Origin: Paulinella micropora
Taxonomy: Eukaryota > Cercozoa > Imbricatea > Euglyphida
DNA length: 64,000 nt
Assembly (NCBI GenBank): GCA_009731375.1
Contig: BJOX01000060.1
Coordinates: 789,964 to 853,963, forward strand
Reading direction: 5' to 3'
In this document: one piece after another, positions 12,557-25,464 of the stretch
How positions within the stretch are numbered: the stretch's first letter is position 1
How the letters are laid out: each line of letters opens with the position of its first letter
The notes under the pieces: model-generated
What the model saw: only the letters and a program-made list of their open reading frames with translations
Told to the model about the DNA's origin: nothing
Databases searched by the model: none
Position numbers and translations under genes: made by a program

Positions 12557-12825
12557 AGTGCTTCTCTGTCAATGGCTGATGCATTTCTGCACATGCGCCT
12601 CCATCGTCTCACCCGTGAGGGGAGTACGAAGAATTGACGATAAGCTCTAATGACACCCCCGCAAGGGCAGTTCCAACACTTCCAGACGGGCCGGTATGTT
12701 CAATGAAAATACTGGTCCAGAAATAGACCGGTATGTTCAATGAAAATACTGGTGGCACCGACGGGAATCGAACTGGCGACAGGGCCCAGATGGTAGAACT
12801 TGACCACTGGGCTATCACGGTGTCC
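12557..12825 (-). mobile_element. tRNA-derived SINE with TTA tail
   Basis: Read on minus, the element begins with a tRNA-like head. An A-box-like TAGCCCAGTGG lies at 12814-12804 and a B-box AGTTCGATTCC at 12774-12764, correctly ordered and spaced for an internal Pol III promoter. A tandem duplication of a ~38-bp segment containing CCAGTATTTTCATTGAACAT follows. Then comes a ~135-bp body and a (TTA)n tail. The length is about 270 bp. The body is repeated alone at 13548-13680, and its extreme 3' edge appears at 5518-5526, so this is a real dispersed family. I do not recognise the family name. Confidence 0.8.
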
Positions 12826-12874
<49 letters not shown>

Positions 12875-12913
12875 TAATAATAATAATAATAATAATGTTG
12901 AATAATGATAATA

Positions 12914-12958
<45 letters not shown>

Positions 12959-12959
12959 T

Positions 12960-13001
<42 letters not shown>

Positions 13002-13016
13002 GTAATAATAATAATT

Positions 13017-13109
<93 letters not shown>

Positions 13110-13272
13110 TAATAGTAGTAGTAGTAGTAGTAGTAGCAGTAGTAGTAGTAGTAGTAGTAGTTGTAGTAATAGTAATAGTAATAGTAATAGTAATAGTAAT
13201 AGTAAATAGTAAATAGTAATAGTAATAGTAATAGTAATAGTAATAGTAATAGTAATAGTTATAGTAGTAGTG

Positions 13273-13309
<37 letters not shown>

Positions 13310-13313
13310 TAAA

Positions 13314-13347
<34 letters not shown>

Positions 13348-13356
13348 GTAATAATA

Positions 13357-13399
<43 letters not shown>

Positions 13400-13411
13400 T
13401 AATAATAATAA

Positions 13412-13445
<34 letters not shown>

Positions 13446-13470
13446 TATAGTAATAGTAATAATAATAATA

Positions 13471-13547
<77 letters not shown>
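12826..13547. repeat. Compound TAA/TAG microsatellite
   Basis: Interrupted (TAA)n, (TAG)n, (TAATAG)n and related units; no unique sequence. Confidence 0.95.
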
Positions 13548-13548
<1 letters not shown>

Positions 13549-13679
13549 GTGCTTCTCTGTCAATGGCTGATGCATTTCTGCACATGCGCCTCCATCGTCT
13601 CACCCGTGAGGTGAGTACGAAGAATTGACGATAGGCTCTAATGACACCCCCGCAAGGGCAGTTCCAACACTTCCAGACG

Positions 13680-13680
<1 letters not shown>
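13548..13680 (-). mobile_element. 5'-truncated SINE copy
   Basis: Matches the body of the SINE at 12557-12690 almost exactly but stops at CCGTCTGG and lacks the tRNA head. TAA microsatellite lies on both sides. Confidence 0.85.
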
Positions 13681-13760
<80 letters not shown>

Positions 13761-13774
13761 TGATAATGATGATG

Positions 13775-13819
<45 letters not shown>

Positions 13820-13918
13820 TTGATTGAATAATAATAATAATAATAATAATAACAATGAAATAATAATAATAATAATAATAATCTAGTAATAATAATAGTA
13901 GTAATAATAGTAATAGTA

Positions 13919-13960
<42 letters not shown>

Positions 13961-14016
13961 GTAGTAGTAGTAGTAGTAGTAGTAATAGTAATAGTAATAA
14001 TTATAATAATAATTAC

Positions 14017-14065
<49 letters not shown>

Positions 14066-14080
14066 GTAGTAGTAATAATA
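13681..14080. repeat. TAA/TGA/TAG microsatellite
   Basis: Interrupted trinucleotide array with ATGATG and TAGTAG variants. Confidence 0.95.
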
Positions 14081-14712
14081 CGGGAAAAAAAGAGAGAAAA
14101 GAGAGAAAGAAAACAAGAAGAGAAAGAAAGAAAAGAACCGACAAAGAAAAGAAAGGAAGGATTACCAAGTTTAAGGGAAATATATGTTTAAAAAAAGAAA
14201 AGAAAAAGAGAAAATAAAGAAAAGAGAGGGAGAAAAGAAACGAAAAAGACAATAGTAATAGTAACAGTAATAGTAATAATAATAATAATAATAATGATAA
14301 TAATAATAATAATAATAGTAGTAGTAGTAGTAGTAACAGTAATAGTAATAGTAGAAAAAGAAAAGAGAGGGAAAGAAAAGAAACGAAAAAGAACAGACCG
14401 GCAGAGAAAACGAAAAGAATGTAAAAAAGAAAGAAAGAAAAGAACAAAGAAAAGAAAGAAAGAAAGAAAAGAGAGAAAGGAAGGATTACCAAGTGTAAGG
14501 GCAAGAGAAAGAGAAAAAAGAAAGAGAGAAAAGAAAAGGCGGACAGAAAAGAGAAAAAAGAAAGGAAAGAAAAGAAAGGAGAAAAAAGAACAAAGAAAAG
14601 AAGAAAGAAAGAAAAGACAGAAGGATTACCAAGTGTACGGGCAAGAGAAAGAGATAAAACGAAAAGAATGAGAAAAGAAAAAAAGGCGTAAGGAAAAGAG
14701 AAAAAAGAAAGG

Positions 14713-14743
<31 letters not shown>

Positions 14744-15347
14744 CGAAAGAAAGAAACGAAAGAGAAGAAATAGAACAAAAGAAAGAAAATAAAGAAGAAA
14801 AGAAAGAAAGAAAAGAGAAAAGAGAGGAAGAGAAAGAAAAGAAAGAGAGAAAAGAAAGAAAGGAAGGATTACCAAGTATGAGGGCAAAAGAAAGAAAGAA
14901 AGAAAGAAAGAAAAGAAAAGAATAGAAAAAAAAAGAACAAGAAAGAAAGAGAGAAAACGAATGGAACGAAAAGAGTTATGAAATTCAAAGAAGCAAGCAA
15001 GAAGACGAGACAGAGAGGGACTTTGAGAGAGAGAGAGAGAGAGAGTATACGAGAAGGATGCAAGGAAGAGAAGAACTGCGAAAGAAGAGACGACCTGTTG
15101 TCAGCTGGCGCGACGCGGGAAAGCCATCCAAGCTCCTGGCTGAAAAAAAAGAAGAAAAAAAGGATGCAACAAAGAAAAGTCGAAAAGACCTGTTCTTGAG
15201 TCGGATGAGATGTCTACGTACCTGTGATACACAACATGGTGAAGAGAGCAAGAACGAACACCTGCCAACGACATCTCGCCCAACGAAAGTTTAAGCAAAT
15301 TGGCTTTTCCCGGGTGAAGCGGTGTTTTTTTTCATTTTTCTAGGAAG
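14081..15347. repeat. Purine-rich GAAA/GGAA array with diverged repeats
   Basis: Almost pure A/G on plus to about 15055. A recurring GGATTACCAAGT-type landmark occurs at about 14157, 14481, 14624 and 14868, indicating a long-period tandem repeat of roughly 145-325 bp. The segment 15056-15347 is less biased and has no recognised feature. Frames through this array are low-complexity artefacts. Confidence 0.8.
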
Positions 15348-16796
<1,449 letters not shown>

Positions 16797-17639
16797 ATCG
16801 CGAGAGACAGACAGACATAAAAATATGTGTGTACCAAAAGAAAACCAGAAACCAAGCACTCAACTGCACAGAAAAACAGCAATAAAATATTAAAAACATT
16901 CAATACTGTCTTGACATGTCACCCACCTACACATTTTATCATGCTAATCGCAAAAACGTGTTCATCCAATATCACAAACAAAAACACACACTCAATGCAG
17001 GTGGTATGATGATGGAAACTAATACCAACAACTTTTCATGCAACAAGCAAGACGAAAAAATCCACAAGAGGAAAAACTCAGTTTAAAAAAAAAAAAGATG
17101 AAAAGTGTAGTCACGCCTACAAAGCATGTCCATTCGTTTCCAATCATCACCATGCATCCACAGCAGCCAGACTGTCTAAAATAGTAGCTTCAACCACAGC
17201 CACTTTTCAACCAGTGGTTCAAATTGAAAAACTGTGCGAGATATGGGTGATACGGGAAATTATCCTTTGTGCCCGAAACGGGGGCACGTATGCAGCTGCA
17301 CGGGCCGTCCTGTCTCTTTGAGACTCGGCCACAAATACAAGGGGATCAACGCACCATCCGGGAAGAGTGTGAAGTCACCGCAGTGTGCGGACGAAAAAAT
17401 TGGTGCGGGTAGTCTGGAACAATTCTTGAGTGTCCGGCTGCTCAATTCCTGACTAATTGGGCGTGGTTTTTTTTCGTTCCCAAACCTTTTTGTTTGTTCG
17501 CTGTTCGATAGAAAAGAATTTACAACGATAAAGATAGAAGGGCACCGTAAAATCGACCTCCCGTTGCTTGAATTTTTTTTTTCGTGTTCGTTCATTCTTT
17601 AGTTAGTTCGTTCGTCTTCTAAATGAAGCCGTACGTTGG
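16797..17639. other. Unique-looking non-coding sequence
   Basis: No repeat partner in the window and no convincing ORF. The longest frame (17234-17452, plus) is 72 codons without a motif. Confidence 0.4.
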
Positions 17640-17669
17640 CAGGCAGGTCCAAGTTTAAACTATTAACCA

Positions 17670-18064
17670 TCAAACAAGCTTTTGTGAAGCCCCCTTTTCA
17701 AGGGCTTCTATTTTTTCTATCTCTTCGCTATCAATCAGTCCTCTGTTTTGTCTTTTCCAGTGTTTCATCAATCTTCTTGCGTCTTCAATCTTTCTTAATC
17801 TTTTCTTTCTTCTATCTTCAATCAAGTCTTCTTCAATTTCGTCTTTCTCAGTCTTCTTCTTCATCAAAATTTTATCAATCGCTTCGAGACGTTCTTTCTT
17901 TTTCTTCAATTCCTTCTTCGTTTCTTCAATAATTTTTTCGTCTTTCTCAATCTCTTTCATCGCTTTTATCTTCATTTCAGTCGGTTTCTTCATCGTAAAT
18001 ATACTATCTTCAAACTTTTCAATCCATTCTTCTTTTTCCATAACATTAGGAATGAAGTTAATAG

Positions 18065-18068
<4 letters not shown>
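17670..18068 (-). pseudogene. Orphan copy of the Polinton coiled-coil gene
   Basis: The 132-codon frame from ATG 18068 matches the gene at 29809-30225 along its whole length. Both begin MSIN-IP, and both contain AMKEIEKD, EIEEDLIEDRR, RRLMKHWK-QN-GLI-SEEIE and a final KLV. The protein is highly charged and predicted to be almost entirely coiled coil. The frame here is intact, but no other Polinton gene surrounds it: a GA array lies on the upstream side and unmatched DNA on the other. It is best read as a relic of a second, related element. Function unknown. Confidence 0.75.
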
Positions 18069-18106
<38 letters not shown>

Positions 18107-18160
18107 AGAGAGAGAGAGAGAGATTGAGAGAGAGAGAGAGAGAAGAGAGAAAGTATATAT
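18069..18160. repeat. (GA)n microsatellite
   Basis: Interrupted AGAG array abutting the orphan Polinton gene start. Confidence 0.95.
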
Positions 18161-18793
18161 GTTTTTAATAGTATATATAGGGTAAATGTTTTTAATATGA
18201 TGAATACAGGGTAGAATATGTAACACCAGCTAGGTAACCAGGAGTGCTTTGTCTCCATATGACCCATTTCTGGTTTAAGGGGTGCGTATGGGGCTTATTC
18301 CAAACGGAGGAGGAGGAGGAGGAGAAGAAGAAGAAGAAGAAGAAGAAGACACTGGTCACTGCCTCGGCCAGCGATTTGCTTTAGGGAATAGCTATTAGCA
18401 GTTACTCCATGAGTTATAATTGTACAATATCTCTCTAAATAAAAAGAATCCAAGAAGAAGAAAAAAGAAGAGCACGACGAGGAGGAGGAGGAGCAGCAGC
18501 AGCAGGAGGAGGAGGAGAAGCAGGAGTAGTAGTAGGAGGAGGAGCAGCAGGAGCAGCGGGAGCAGGAGCAGGAGGGAATGGAGGAGGAGGAGCAAGAGCG
18601 AGCAAGCGCGCGCGAGAGAGGAGAGAGAGAGAGAGAGAAAGAGAGAGTGAGATTTGGAATGCAATGTAAAAGAATTGTAGAAAGAGGTCGTATCGCTGTA
18701 AGCTTATCAACTGGGACCAGCCAATAACAAAGCTGACACAGGAAAAGAGGTTCCTAACAGTATTATACCACGCAACATCCCACACACAGCAGC
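18161..18793. other. Non-coding with GGA/GAA/GA arrays
   Basis: Purine blocks at 18306-18350 and 18478-18650, separated by unremarkable sequence. Confidence 0.6.
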
Positions 18794-19414
18794 ATGATCC
18801 CGCAGCACGAACTTACCCAAAGGAAGTTTCGGCTTGTTACGTACATTCTATTGCATACATGTCTTCCATCCTGTGCCGCTGTCCATGTGTTTCATCAGGG
18901 GAGAGGCAAGCATCCTTATTGTTTCATGTCAAGCAAGTCTCGGACGCAAAGTTCCAAGTCGGAGCGTTTGGCCTTTCAACCTGCTCCGAAAGGCTCTAGC
19001 AGCAGTGCGAACACCGGCCTGCGTGATTTAACCGTTGACTTATGGCGTCTCATGCGGGAGTGTATCGGATGTTCATACCTGCTTCTGCTCTCAGCTTTTT
19101 CTTTTTCCGTTGACTTATGGCGTCTAACACATGACTGCGTCTGGAAGCCACTGTCAGGCCTGCAAACGAATCCACAGTTCCGGGCGTGCGGCGCGTTTTT
19201 GGCTTTTTGTGGATTCTGGTGGTGGCTGGCAAGATTCGACTGGGAGCTCCATACCGCCTTTGCTTACATTCGCCCTAGCAACTTTTACTACCTTGTTCAT
19301 GGGACTTTCAACTTAATACTTCATTATGTACTATTTTTCCTTGTTATTTGGAATTTCTTTTTTGACACATGCATATGTATAATGATCATATACAACGTAC
19401 TTATTGAAGTATAG
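18794..19414 (+). CDS. Possible 206-aa ORF with hydrophobic C-terminus
   Basis: An uninterrupted frame from ATG 18794 to the TAG ending at 19414. The C-terminal third is hydrophobic, with one or two possible membrane segments (around GAFLAFCGFWWWLA and LILHYVLFFLVIWNFFF). The motif VDLWRL occurs twice because GTTGACTTATGGCGTCT is duplicated at about 19034 and 19109. There is no recognised family, no visible splice structure and a low-complexity neighbourhood. A chance ORF in repeat DNA is at least as likely as a gene. Confidence 0.2.
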   Translation: MIPQHELTQRKFRLVTYILLHTCLPSCAAVHVFHQGRGKHPYCFMSSKSRTQSSKSERLAFQPAPKGSSSSANTGLRDLTVDLWRLMRECIGCSYLLLLSAFSFSVDLWRLTHDCVWKPLSGLQTNPQFRACGAFLAFCGFWWWLARFDWELHTAFAYIRPSNFYYLVHGTFNLILHYVLFFLVIWNFFFDTCICIMIIYNVLIEV

Positions 19415-20085
19415 CGCCCCAGCAAATTCTTCAGCCCTTGGTTTGTGGGGCTTTGAACTTAAGTTTTCATCTTTTTTTTATTTATTTATTTATATTTTTA
19501 TTTTTTATTAGGTTTAATGAGAGATTTTTTTTATTTTTTTTTTACTACTACAGTAAGCAAGGTTTAATGAGAGAGAGACGATAGAAAAAAAGAAGAGCCT
19601 AATTCAAAAGAATTCTGGTTCCAAGTAACAACAGTACAAGCTCATAAGGAAATATGGATATATATATGATCATTTATGTTGGATAGACAGGTCTATGTTT
19701 TATATTATAAAATAAGCATTAGAAACATAAAAACACAACATAGGACACAACAAAAACAGACATTCAAACATATCAAAAACATATCTTTGTTTTACAAAAA
19801 ACGAATACATAAATATATATATATTTTACAGTAAGCAAGCTTTAATGAGAAAGAGACGATAGAAAAAAAGAAGAGCCTAATTCAAAAGAATTCTGGTTTT
19901 TTTTTTTAATTACAGTAAGCAAGCTTTAATGAGAAAGAGACGATAGAAAAAAAGAAGAGCCTAATTCAAAAGAATTCTGGTTTTTTTTATTACAGTAAGC
20001 AAGCTTTAATGAGAAAGAGACGATAGAAAAAAAAGAAGAGCCCAATTCAAAAGAATTCTGGTTCCAAGGAAAAACAGTTTTTTTT

Positions 20086-20132
<47 letters not shown>

Positions 20133-20340
20133 TNNNNNNNNNNCGATAGGAAAAAAGAAGAGCCTAATTCAAAAAGATTTTTTTTTTTTAACAGTAAGCA
20201 AGGTTTAATGAGAAAGAGACGATAGAAAAAAGAAGAGCCTACTTCAAAAGAATTCTGGTTCCAAGGAACAACAGTACAAGCTCATAAGGAAATCTGGAAC
20301 TAAGGTTCCAGAAAGCTTTTTTTTTTATTATTTTTTTTTT
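19415..20340. repeat. Tandem ~70-80-bp repeats separated by poly-T, with gap
   Basis: The block ACAGTAAGCAAG-TTTAATGAGA, an ACGATAGAAAAAA-AAGAAGAGCC stretch and AAGAATTCTGGTT recur near 19552, 19830, 19911, 19993 and 20190, with a partial at 20144. Each is separated by T-runs of variable length. A gap of 10 N lies at 20134-20143. Confidence 0.85.
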
Positions 20341-20509
20341 TTAATTATTTTCTTTTTTTAATAATATTTTTTTTCTTTTTTGACATATTTGTATGTCATT
20401 AATTATATGTAACATATATGATATACATAAGTACTTACAATAAAGGATGTCATCTTTTTGTATGCAATTTGTATTCATCCTCTGCTTGTGCTTTATGGCG
20501 TCCCTCCTT
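20341..20509. other. AT-rich spacer
   Basis: No feature recognised. Confidence 0.4.
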
Positions 20510-20909
20510 TTTCTCTTCTTCTTTCTTCTTCTTCTTCTTCTTCTTCTTCTTCTGCTTCTTCTTCTTCTTCTTCTTCTTCTTCTTCTTCTTCTTCCTCTTT
20601 TCTTCCTCTTCTTCTTCTTCTTCTTCTTCTTCTTCTTCTTCGTCTTCTTCTTCTTCTTCTTCTGCTTCTTCTTCTTCTTCTTCTTCTTCTCCTCCTCCTC
20701 CTCCTCCTCCTCCTTCTCCTCCTCCTCTTGTTGTTGTTGTTGTTGTTGTTCTTCTTCTTCTTCTTCTTCTTCTTCTTCTTCTTTCTTCTTTCTTCTTTTT
20801 CTTCTTCTTCGTCTTCTTCTTCTTTTCTTCTTCTTCTTCTTCTTCTTCTTCTTCTTCTTTTTCTCCTCCTCCTCCTTCTTCTTCTTCTTCCTCTTCCTCT
20901 TCCTCTTCT

Positions 20910-20941
<32 letters not shown>

Positions 20942-21285
20942 TTCTCTTCCTCCTCCTCCTCCACCTCATTCCTCTTCCTCTTTCTCTTCCTCTTCCTCTT
21001 TCTCTTCCTCTTTCTCTTCTTCTTCTTCTTCTTCTTCTTCTTCTTCTCTTTCTTTCTTCTTCTTCTTCTTCTTCTTCTTCTTCTTCTTCTCCTTCTTCTT
21101 CTTCTTCTTCTTCTTCTTCTTCTTCTTCTTCTTCTTCTCTTCCTCCTCCTCCACCTCATTCCTCTTCCTCTTTCTCTTCCTCTTCCTCTTCTTCTTCTTC
21201 TTCTTCTTCTCCTTTTTTTTTTTTTTTTTTCTTCTTCTTCTTCTTCTTCTTCTTCTTCTTCTTCTTCTTCTTCTTCTTCTTCTCA
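20510..21285. repeat. (CTT)n pyrimidine array
   Basis: Interrupted TTC/TCC/TTG trinucleotide array. A ~40-bp internal motif around CTCCTCCACCTCATTCCTCT is duplicated at about 20953 and 21143. Long frames on both strands are homopeptides and are not genes. Confidence 0.95.
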
Positions 21286-22446
21286 AGTTCTGTTTCTTAG
21301 AAAGTCATGTCTAGGAAAATTCACAGAAATGAAGGCATCTTGCCTGACTTGTTTGTTCTACTCAATGCGACTCTGTTCAACTGAGACTTAAAACATGTGA
21401 AGTTGTTACTTGAAAATATGAAGAGTATATTCGGCTCCCCACTCAGCTCTGAGTAGCAAGTATTTTATTACTTGAAACAGTGCTTGCGTAAAATATATTG
21501 AGCGGCTGCCCCCGAGGGTAATTTACAGTCGCTCAGAACAACTGAAGGGCACGGTCAGCCTCAGGGTGCGCCGCGCCTATTAAACTTATCCCTTCTGTAG
21601 TAGTGGCCGCAAGCCTGAGTATTTTCTCATTGTTAGGTTATGCAGTGGAATCCGAGCCCATACCAACATGCCTATCTGTGAGTTTGGGTACAACCCCAAG
21701 GGATAAATACACAACGAACTCTTATTAAAAGTCTATATGGCTGCATTAAGTCCTGACTCCTGAGAGCAGGTGAAATACCAGTAAATAGCAGAGCGGTCAC
21801 TTCGTTTATTTACGTAGATTTCTACTTGTTTGCAGACTTGGAATGCAAAGTACGGTCACGACTGAACTTAGATTGTGAGTTGGTGAGCTCGCGTAACTTG
21901 AAACAGCTGTATAGCACTTGAAGGATGGCTTCAAGTCAGACTTATAATTTTAAGGTTTTCCGAAATTTTCATTTGGAAAAAGTTTCCACAGTTGTCCGTC
22001 ACTCTTACTCATATGTATTAATAGTTAGCTACACTTCACAAATTGAATAAATTTTTGGTCAGTTATAGCCTCGGAGTGATTTGAAAGTTAATAGAAATAC
22101 ATGTGTGAGTTTGGATACAACCCCAAGGGATAAATACACAACGAACTCTTATTAAAAGACTCTATGGCTGCAAACAGCCCTAACTCTTAAGAGCAGGTGA
22201 AATGACTACCAGTAAATAGCTGAGAGGTCACTTCGTTTATTTACGTTGATTTCTACTGGTTTGCAGACTTGGTTTGCAAAGTACGATCTTGGTTGAACGT
22301 AGATTGTGAGTAGCTGTTAGACTACACTTGAAGTTGAATGTACAATGTACTTGAAGGTGGCTTCAAGTTCAAGTCATTGGTGTTCAAGTGGAAGTCTGAG
22401 ATTTTCATTTGAAAAATCTCTTTAAGTCATTGATGTGAAAACCTAG
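21286..22446. repeat. Direct duplication of a ~215-bp block
   Basis: The block starting TGAGTTTGGGTACAACCCCA (21676-21890) recurs at 22105-22320 with point changes and small indels, about 430 bp downstream. Both contain AAATACACAACGAACTCTTA and TCACTTCGTTTATTTACGT. No coding frame. Confidence 0.85.
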
Positions 22447-22460
22447 TGTTTAAGTGCATG
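22447..22460 (+). repeat. Left TIR of outer element
   Basis: TGTTTAAGTGCATG preceded by CTAG. Confidence 0.7.
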
Positions 22461-22542
22461 CGCATGATTGCCAATTGGCACTGATGAAAAATAACTACTT
22501 TCAGAAGCAGGAAAAAATAAAAAAATTATATAAAAATATTAA

Positions 22543-22556
22543 TGTTTAAGTGCATG
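22543..22556 (+). repeat. Left TIR of inner piggyBac-type element
   Basis: TGTTTAAGTGCATG next to TTAA; exact inverse of 25447-25460. Confidence 0.85.
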
Positions 22557-22791
22557 TGCATGGTTGCCATGTGGCAACCGGATTTCAAATACTTCAGAAG
22601 AAAAAAATAATAAAATCGTGAAATTTATTAATAATACAGCTATTTCTTTCATTTTCAAGTATTACAATAAAATAAAATTTATTACAAAAGTTTTTAGTGC
22701 TCAATGTCCATTGTCTGCCGCCCCCCGTTTGAAGATGATTTTCAGCTGAGTTGCCACCTGGCAACCACAAGGTCATTAAGAGTCAGATTGA

Positions 22792-25188
22792 TTAATACGA
22801 CTGCGTTTTACATTTTTTTGAGGGATTCCGTGCTGTTTGTGCCACGAGTGACATGTTCGCCCGCCCCCCCCCCCCACACAGCGGCACATCTGGCCCACAG
22901 GTAGCACAATAAAACATAGTGTAAGATACCTTCTTCTCTGAAAATGCATGCAGACAAACGATACATTTACGTCTTTTTGACCTCTCCAAACCTTCGTTAT
23001 AGTTGTGCCCTAGCTCCCTTTTCTTTCTCATTTTGTCTGCCATGGGTATCTGTGGGTATTTGAGGAGTTGCATGCATGGGGCAAAGCTATCCTGCATGTT
23101 AGGCTGGCTGGGGGCAGGCTGTGCGAGGGCAGGGATAGAATTACCCTCATTACCATGCAAAATGAGGGAGTCTGCAAGCAAAAGTTTGAAATACCCAGGC
23201 CTGGTAGTTCCTTTTGAGGCTACATACTTGGACAAAACAGACTGACTAAAAAAAATAAAATGTTTGTAGGCATTCGTGATAATGAAATCAAGCAAAATCA
23301 TGAAATCTGCCCTCTTCCAATCCTGCATTCCAAGGGTGAGATTGAGGGAAGAGGACCCGTGGCGCACGGCATTGAATACATCAACTGCATTAAAAGCTGA
23401 ATAATAAAGGGCCACAGCCTCACAGCGCGGAACCCGAGGATCATTGACACTAAAACGGGCCTCTCTGGGTTTGCCAGGCAAAGTTGTGGAGCAAGTTGCG
23501 ATAATTTGCTGCTGGTTGCGATCGTTTTGATTGATTGCAAGCAGCTCCACCCCCTCATGCATGCATGTGGCTGAAGCTAAATCGCCTTTCTTAGGACCCC
23601 TCTGACTCCACAAAAGCATTTTGGGAAACCCTGAATGCGCAGTCTTCACCTGGCCTACAAAATCTAACCCCCTCTTCTTCACTTCAGTAGCTGTCTTAAC
23701 AGAAGCAAACCACGAATCACCAACAACAATTCGACCACTCCCCCACCATGGTTTTGTTAGGCGCAAAGTAGTAGTAGTAGTGACCCCAAACTCATCTACT
23801 AATTCTTTTAGCCTATCCCTATCCCTACCCTCTACACATTCCATGCCTATGCATATGCCTGTTTCAACATCACACACGGTATGATATTCTCTGCCAACAG
23901 GAATAGGCTTGCGGGGGTCAACCATTTGGCCTGGCATACCCACCCCCGTAAATTGACCCATACTCTCATCTAACACGAGAATATTGCCCGGGACTATGGC
24001 TTTACTTGCTGTGGCATCCACGGCCTGCATGAATGAACGAACTGGCAAAAAAGGGTCCTCTTCATTTGCAGGGGGGCCTAGCCTCAAATTTTTCAAGATA
24101 GAATCGAACCGATTGCACCCCATTATGTTACCAAATCCATCCCCCGGAAGCCCGTCTGCACCGTGTCCTGATGTGGGGGCCCAGTGTGCACGCCTGCGAC
24201 CTCGGTCCGCCAGAGAGATTTTGATAAGGAGCCCAATGAAGACTAAAAACTCCTGAAAGGTGAGGGCCTGCCGCAGGGGTTCTCGCTCCTTCTCCTGAGC
24301 TCCTCGTTAGTCAGGCGAACGATGGTATGAACTGCTTCATGCGGCAAGAAGTGAAGAAAGTGCCTATGAACGAAAGAGGAAAAAAAATTGACAGGGGGGT
24401 GCAAAAAAAACCTGAAATTGTATTGTAATGGGACATACGAAAAAGAGAGAAAACAAGTTAGCAAAAGCAGACAAGAAGTGTGACTTTGTAACTATAATTC
24501 CCTGAAACGACAACAAATTCAAAAAAAAAGAACAAAAAGAAAACCATTCAAAAAGTCATGGTGAATGTGAGGTTGACTGGATTTTTTTTTTTTTTTTGAA
24601 GTGAGAGCGCAGAGGGGAGAAGGGTGAAAGAGCTTACATGCAGGGTCCCGCATTGTGTGCCAAGGTGGTCTTGGCCTTATGTGCAGGGCGACCAGCTCCC
24701 CAATCCACCACATGTGGACCCACGTTCCACTTCATATCATTCGCCAATAGTTTGGCCGTCTCCCCATCTACTTCTTCTTGTGAATATGGACACGGATTGT
24801 ACGAGGGAAGGTTTTCTTCTTCACCTCCCTCTTCCTCAGCACTGTCTTCGTCTTCCCGGGGAACAGCATCTTTCACTTCGGGTTGAGGGTTTGGGGGTTC
24901 CTCCTCCTCCTCATCTGAAACCTCACCTTTGACCTCTTCTCCCGCAGCATTGACGAAATGCAGGTCTGACCCGGCATGGTCGGGCTGGGGTCGCAAAAGC
25001 TTGGAAAAGAAGAAATAGTCCTGCTTGTCAAAGTGGAGGGTAACAAGTGCTTTTTTGTGCTTGGTTTCTTTTTCCTTCAAAACACCCAAAGCACTAATGT
25101 CCTTGTAGAGAGGATCGCCAAATTTTTGGCGTGCCCAAGCCTTTCCCAGCTTCTCTACAGCCACGGATAGGGGGTCACCCACCTCCAT
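22792..25188 (-). pseudogene. piggyBac (PGBD4-like) transposase, two exons, frameshifted
   Basis: Exon 1 (25188-24638) starts MEVGDPL and contains an acidic linker of D/E runs, as is common in PGBD N-termini. It ends at a GTAAGC donor. A 274-bp intron (24637-24364) ends in a TAG acceptor. Exon 2 carries the DDE_Tnp_1_7 core: first acidic site in LVLDESMGQFTG, second in VVGDSWFAS, third in FNAVDVFNAVR. The C-terminal cysteine-rich domain begins CIVC and continues to CATC. The frame changes near 24285-24310, ahead of TFQEFLVFIGLLI. It probably changes again at the poly-C run 22863-22873, because the expected last Cys/His pair lies in another frame. The copy is likely inactive unless these are assembly errors. 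The role would be cut-and-paste transposition at TTAA. Confidence 0.85.
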
Positions 25189-25446
25189 GTTTCTGCTAAA
25201 AAATCATTTTGTGGCACGTTCACGTGGAAAAGTGCAATATGAGGGCACCCGTCTATTAAAAAAAAAATAATAACTTCAACTCAAAGATTTTTCCTGAAAT
25301 TTTCACACTCGCTTCCCGTACACTTTTGCTTCGAGGTTTGACTTTATTCAATAAAAACAGCTCCGGTTCAAGCGATAGAATTTTTTGAAAACTGGCTACT
25401 GAAACGCGGTTGCCATATGGCAATTTTTGTTGCCAAATGGCATCCC

Positions 25447-25460
25447 CATGCACTTAAACA
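25447..25460 (-). repeat. Right TIR of inner piggyBac-type element
   Basis: CATGCACTTAAACA followed by TTAA. Confidence 0.85.
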
Positions 25461-25464
25461 TTAA

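Larger units (their letters stand above)
22543..25460 (-). mobile_element. Inner piggyBac-type transposon flanked by TTAA
   Basis: The same 14-bp inverted repeats as the outer element occur at 22543-22556 and 25447-25460. They are immediately bordered by TTAA at 22539-22542 and 25461-25464, the target duplication of piggyBac transposons. It carries one transposase gene on minus. The length is 2918 bp, in the usual range for autonomous piggyBac elements. Confidence 0.85.

Noticed and set aside
20341-21391. Very long open frames on both strands
   Set aside because: They are homopeptide translations (S, F, L, K, R, E) of a CTT array; no unique protein sequence.
22539-25464. TTAA-bounded region as the full extent of a virus-fusion element
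   Set aside because: Only 2.9 kb with a single transposase gene; any viral cargo would belong to the element at the left edge of the window, not this copy.
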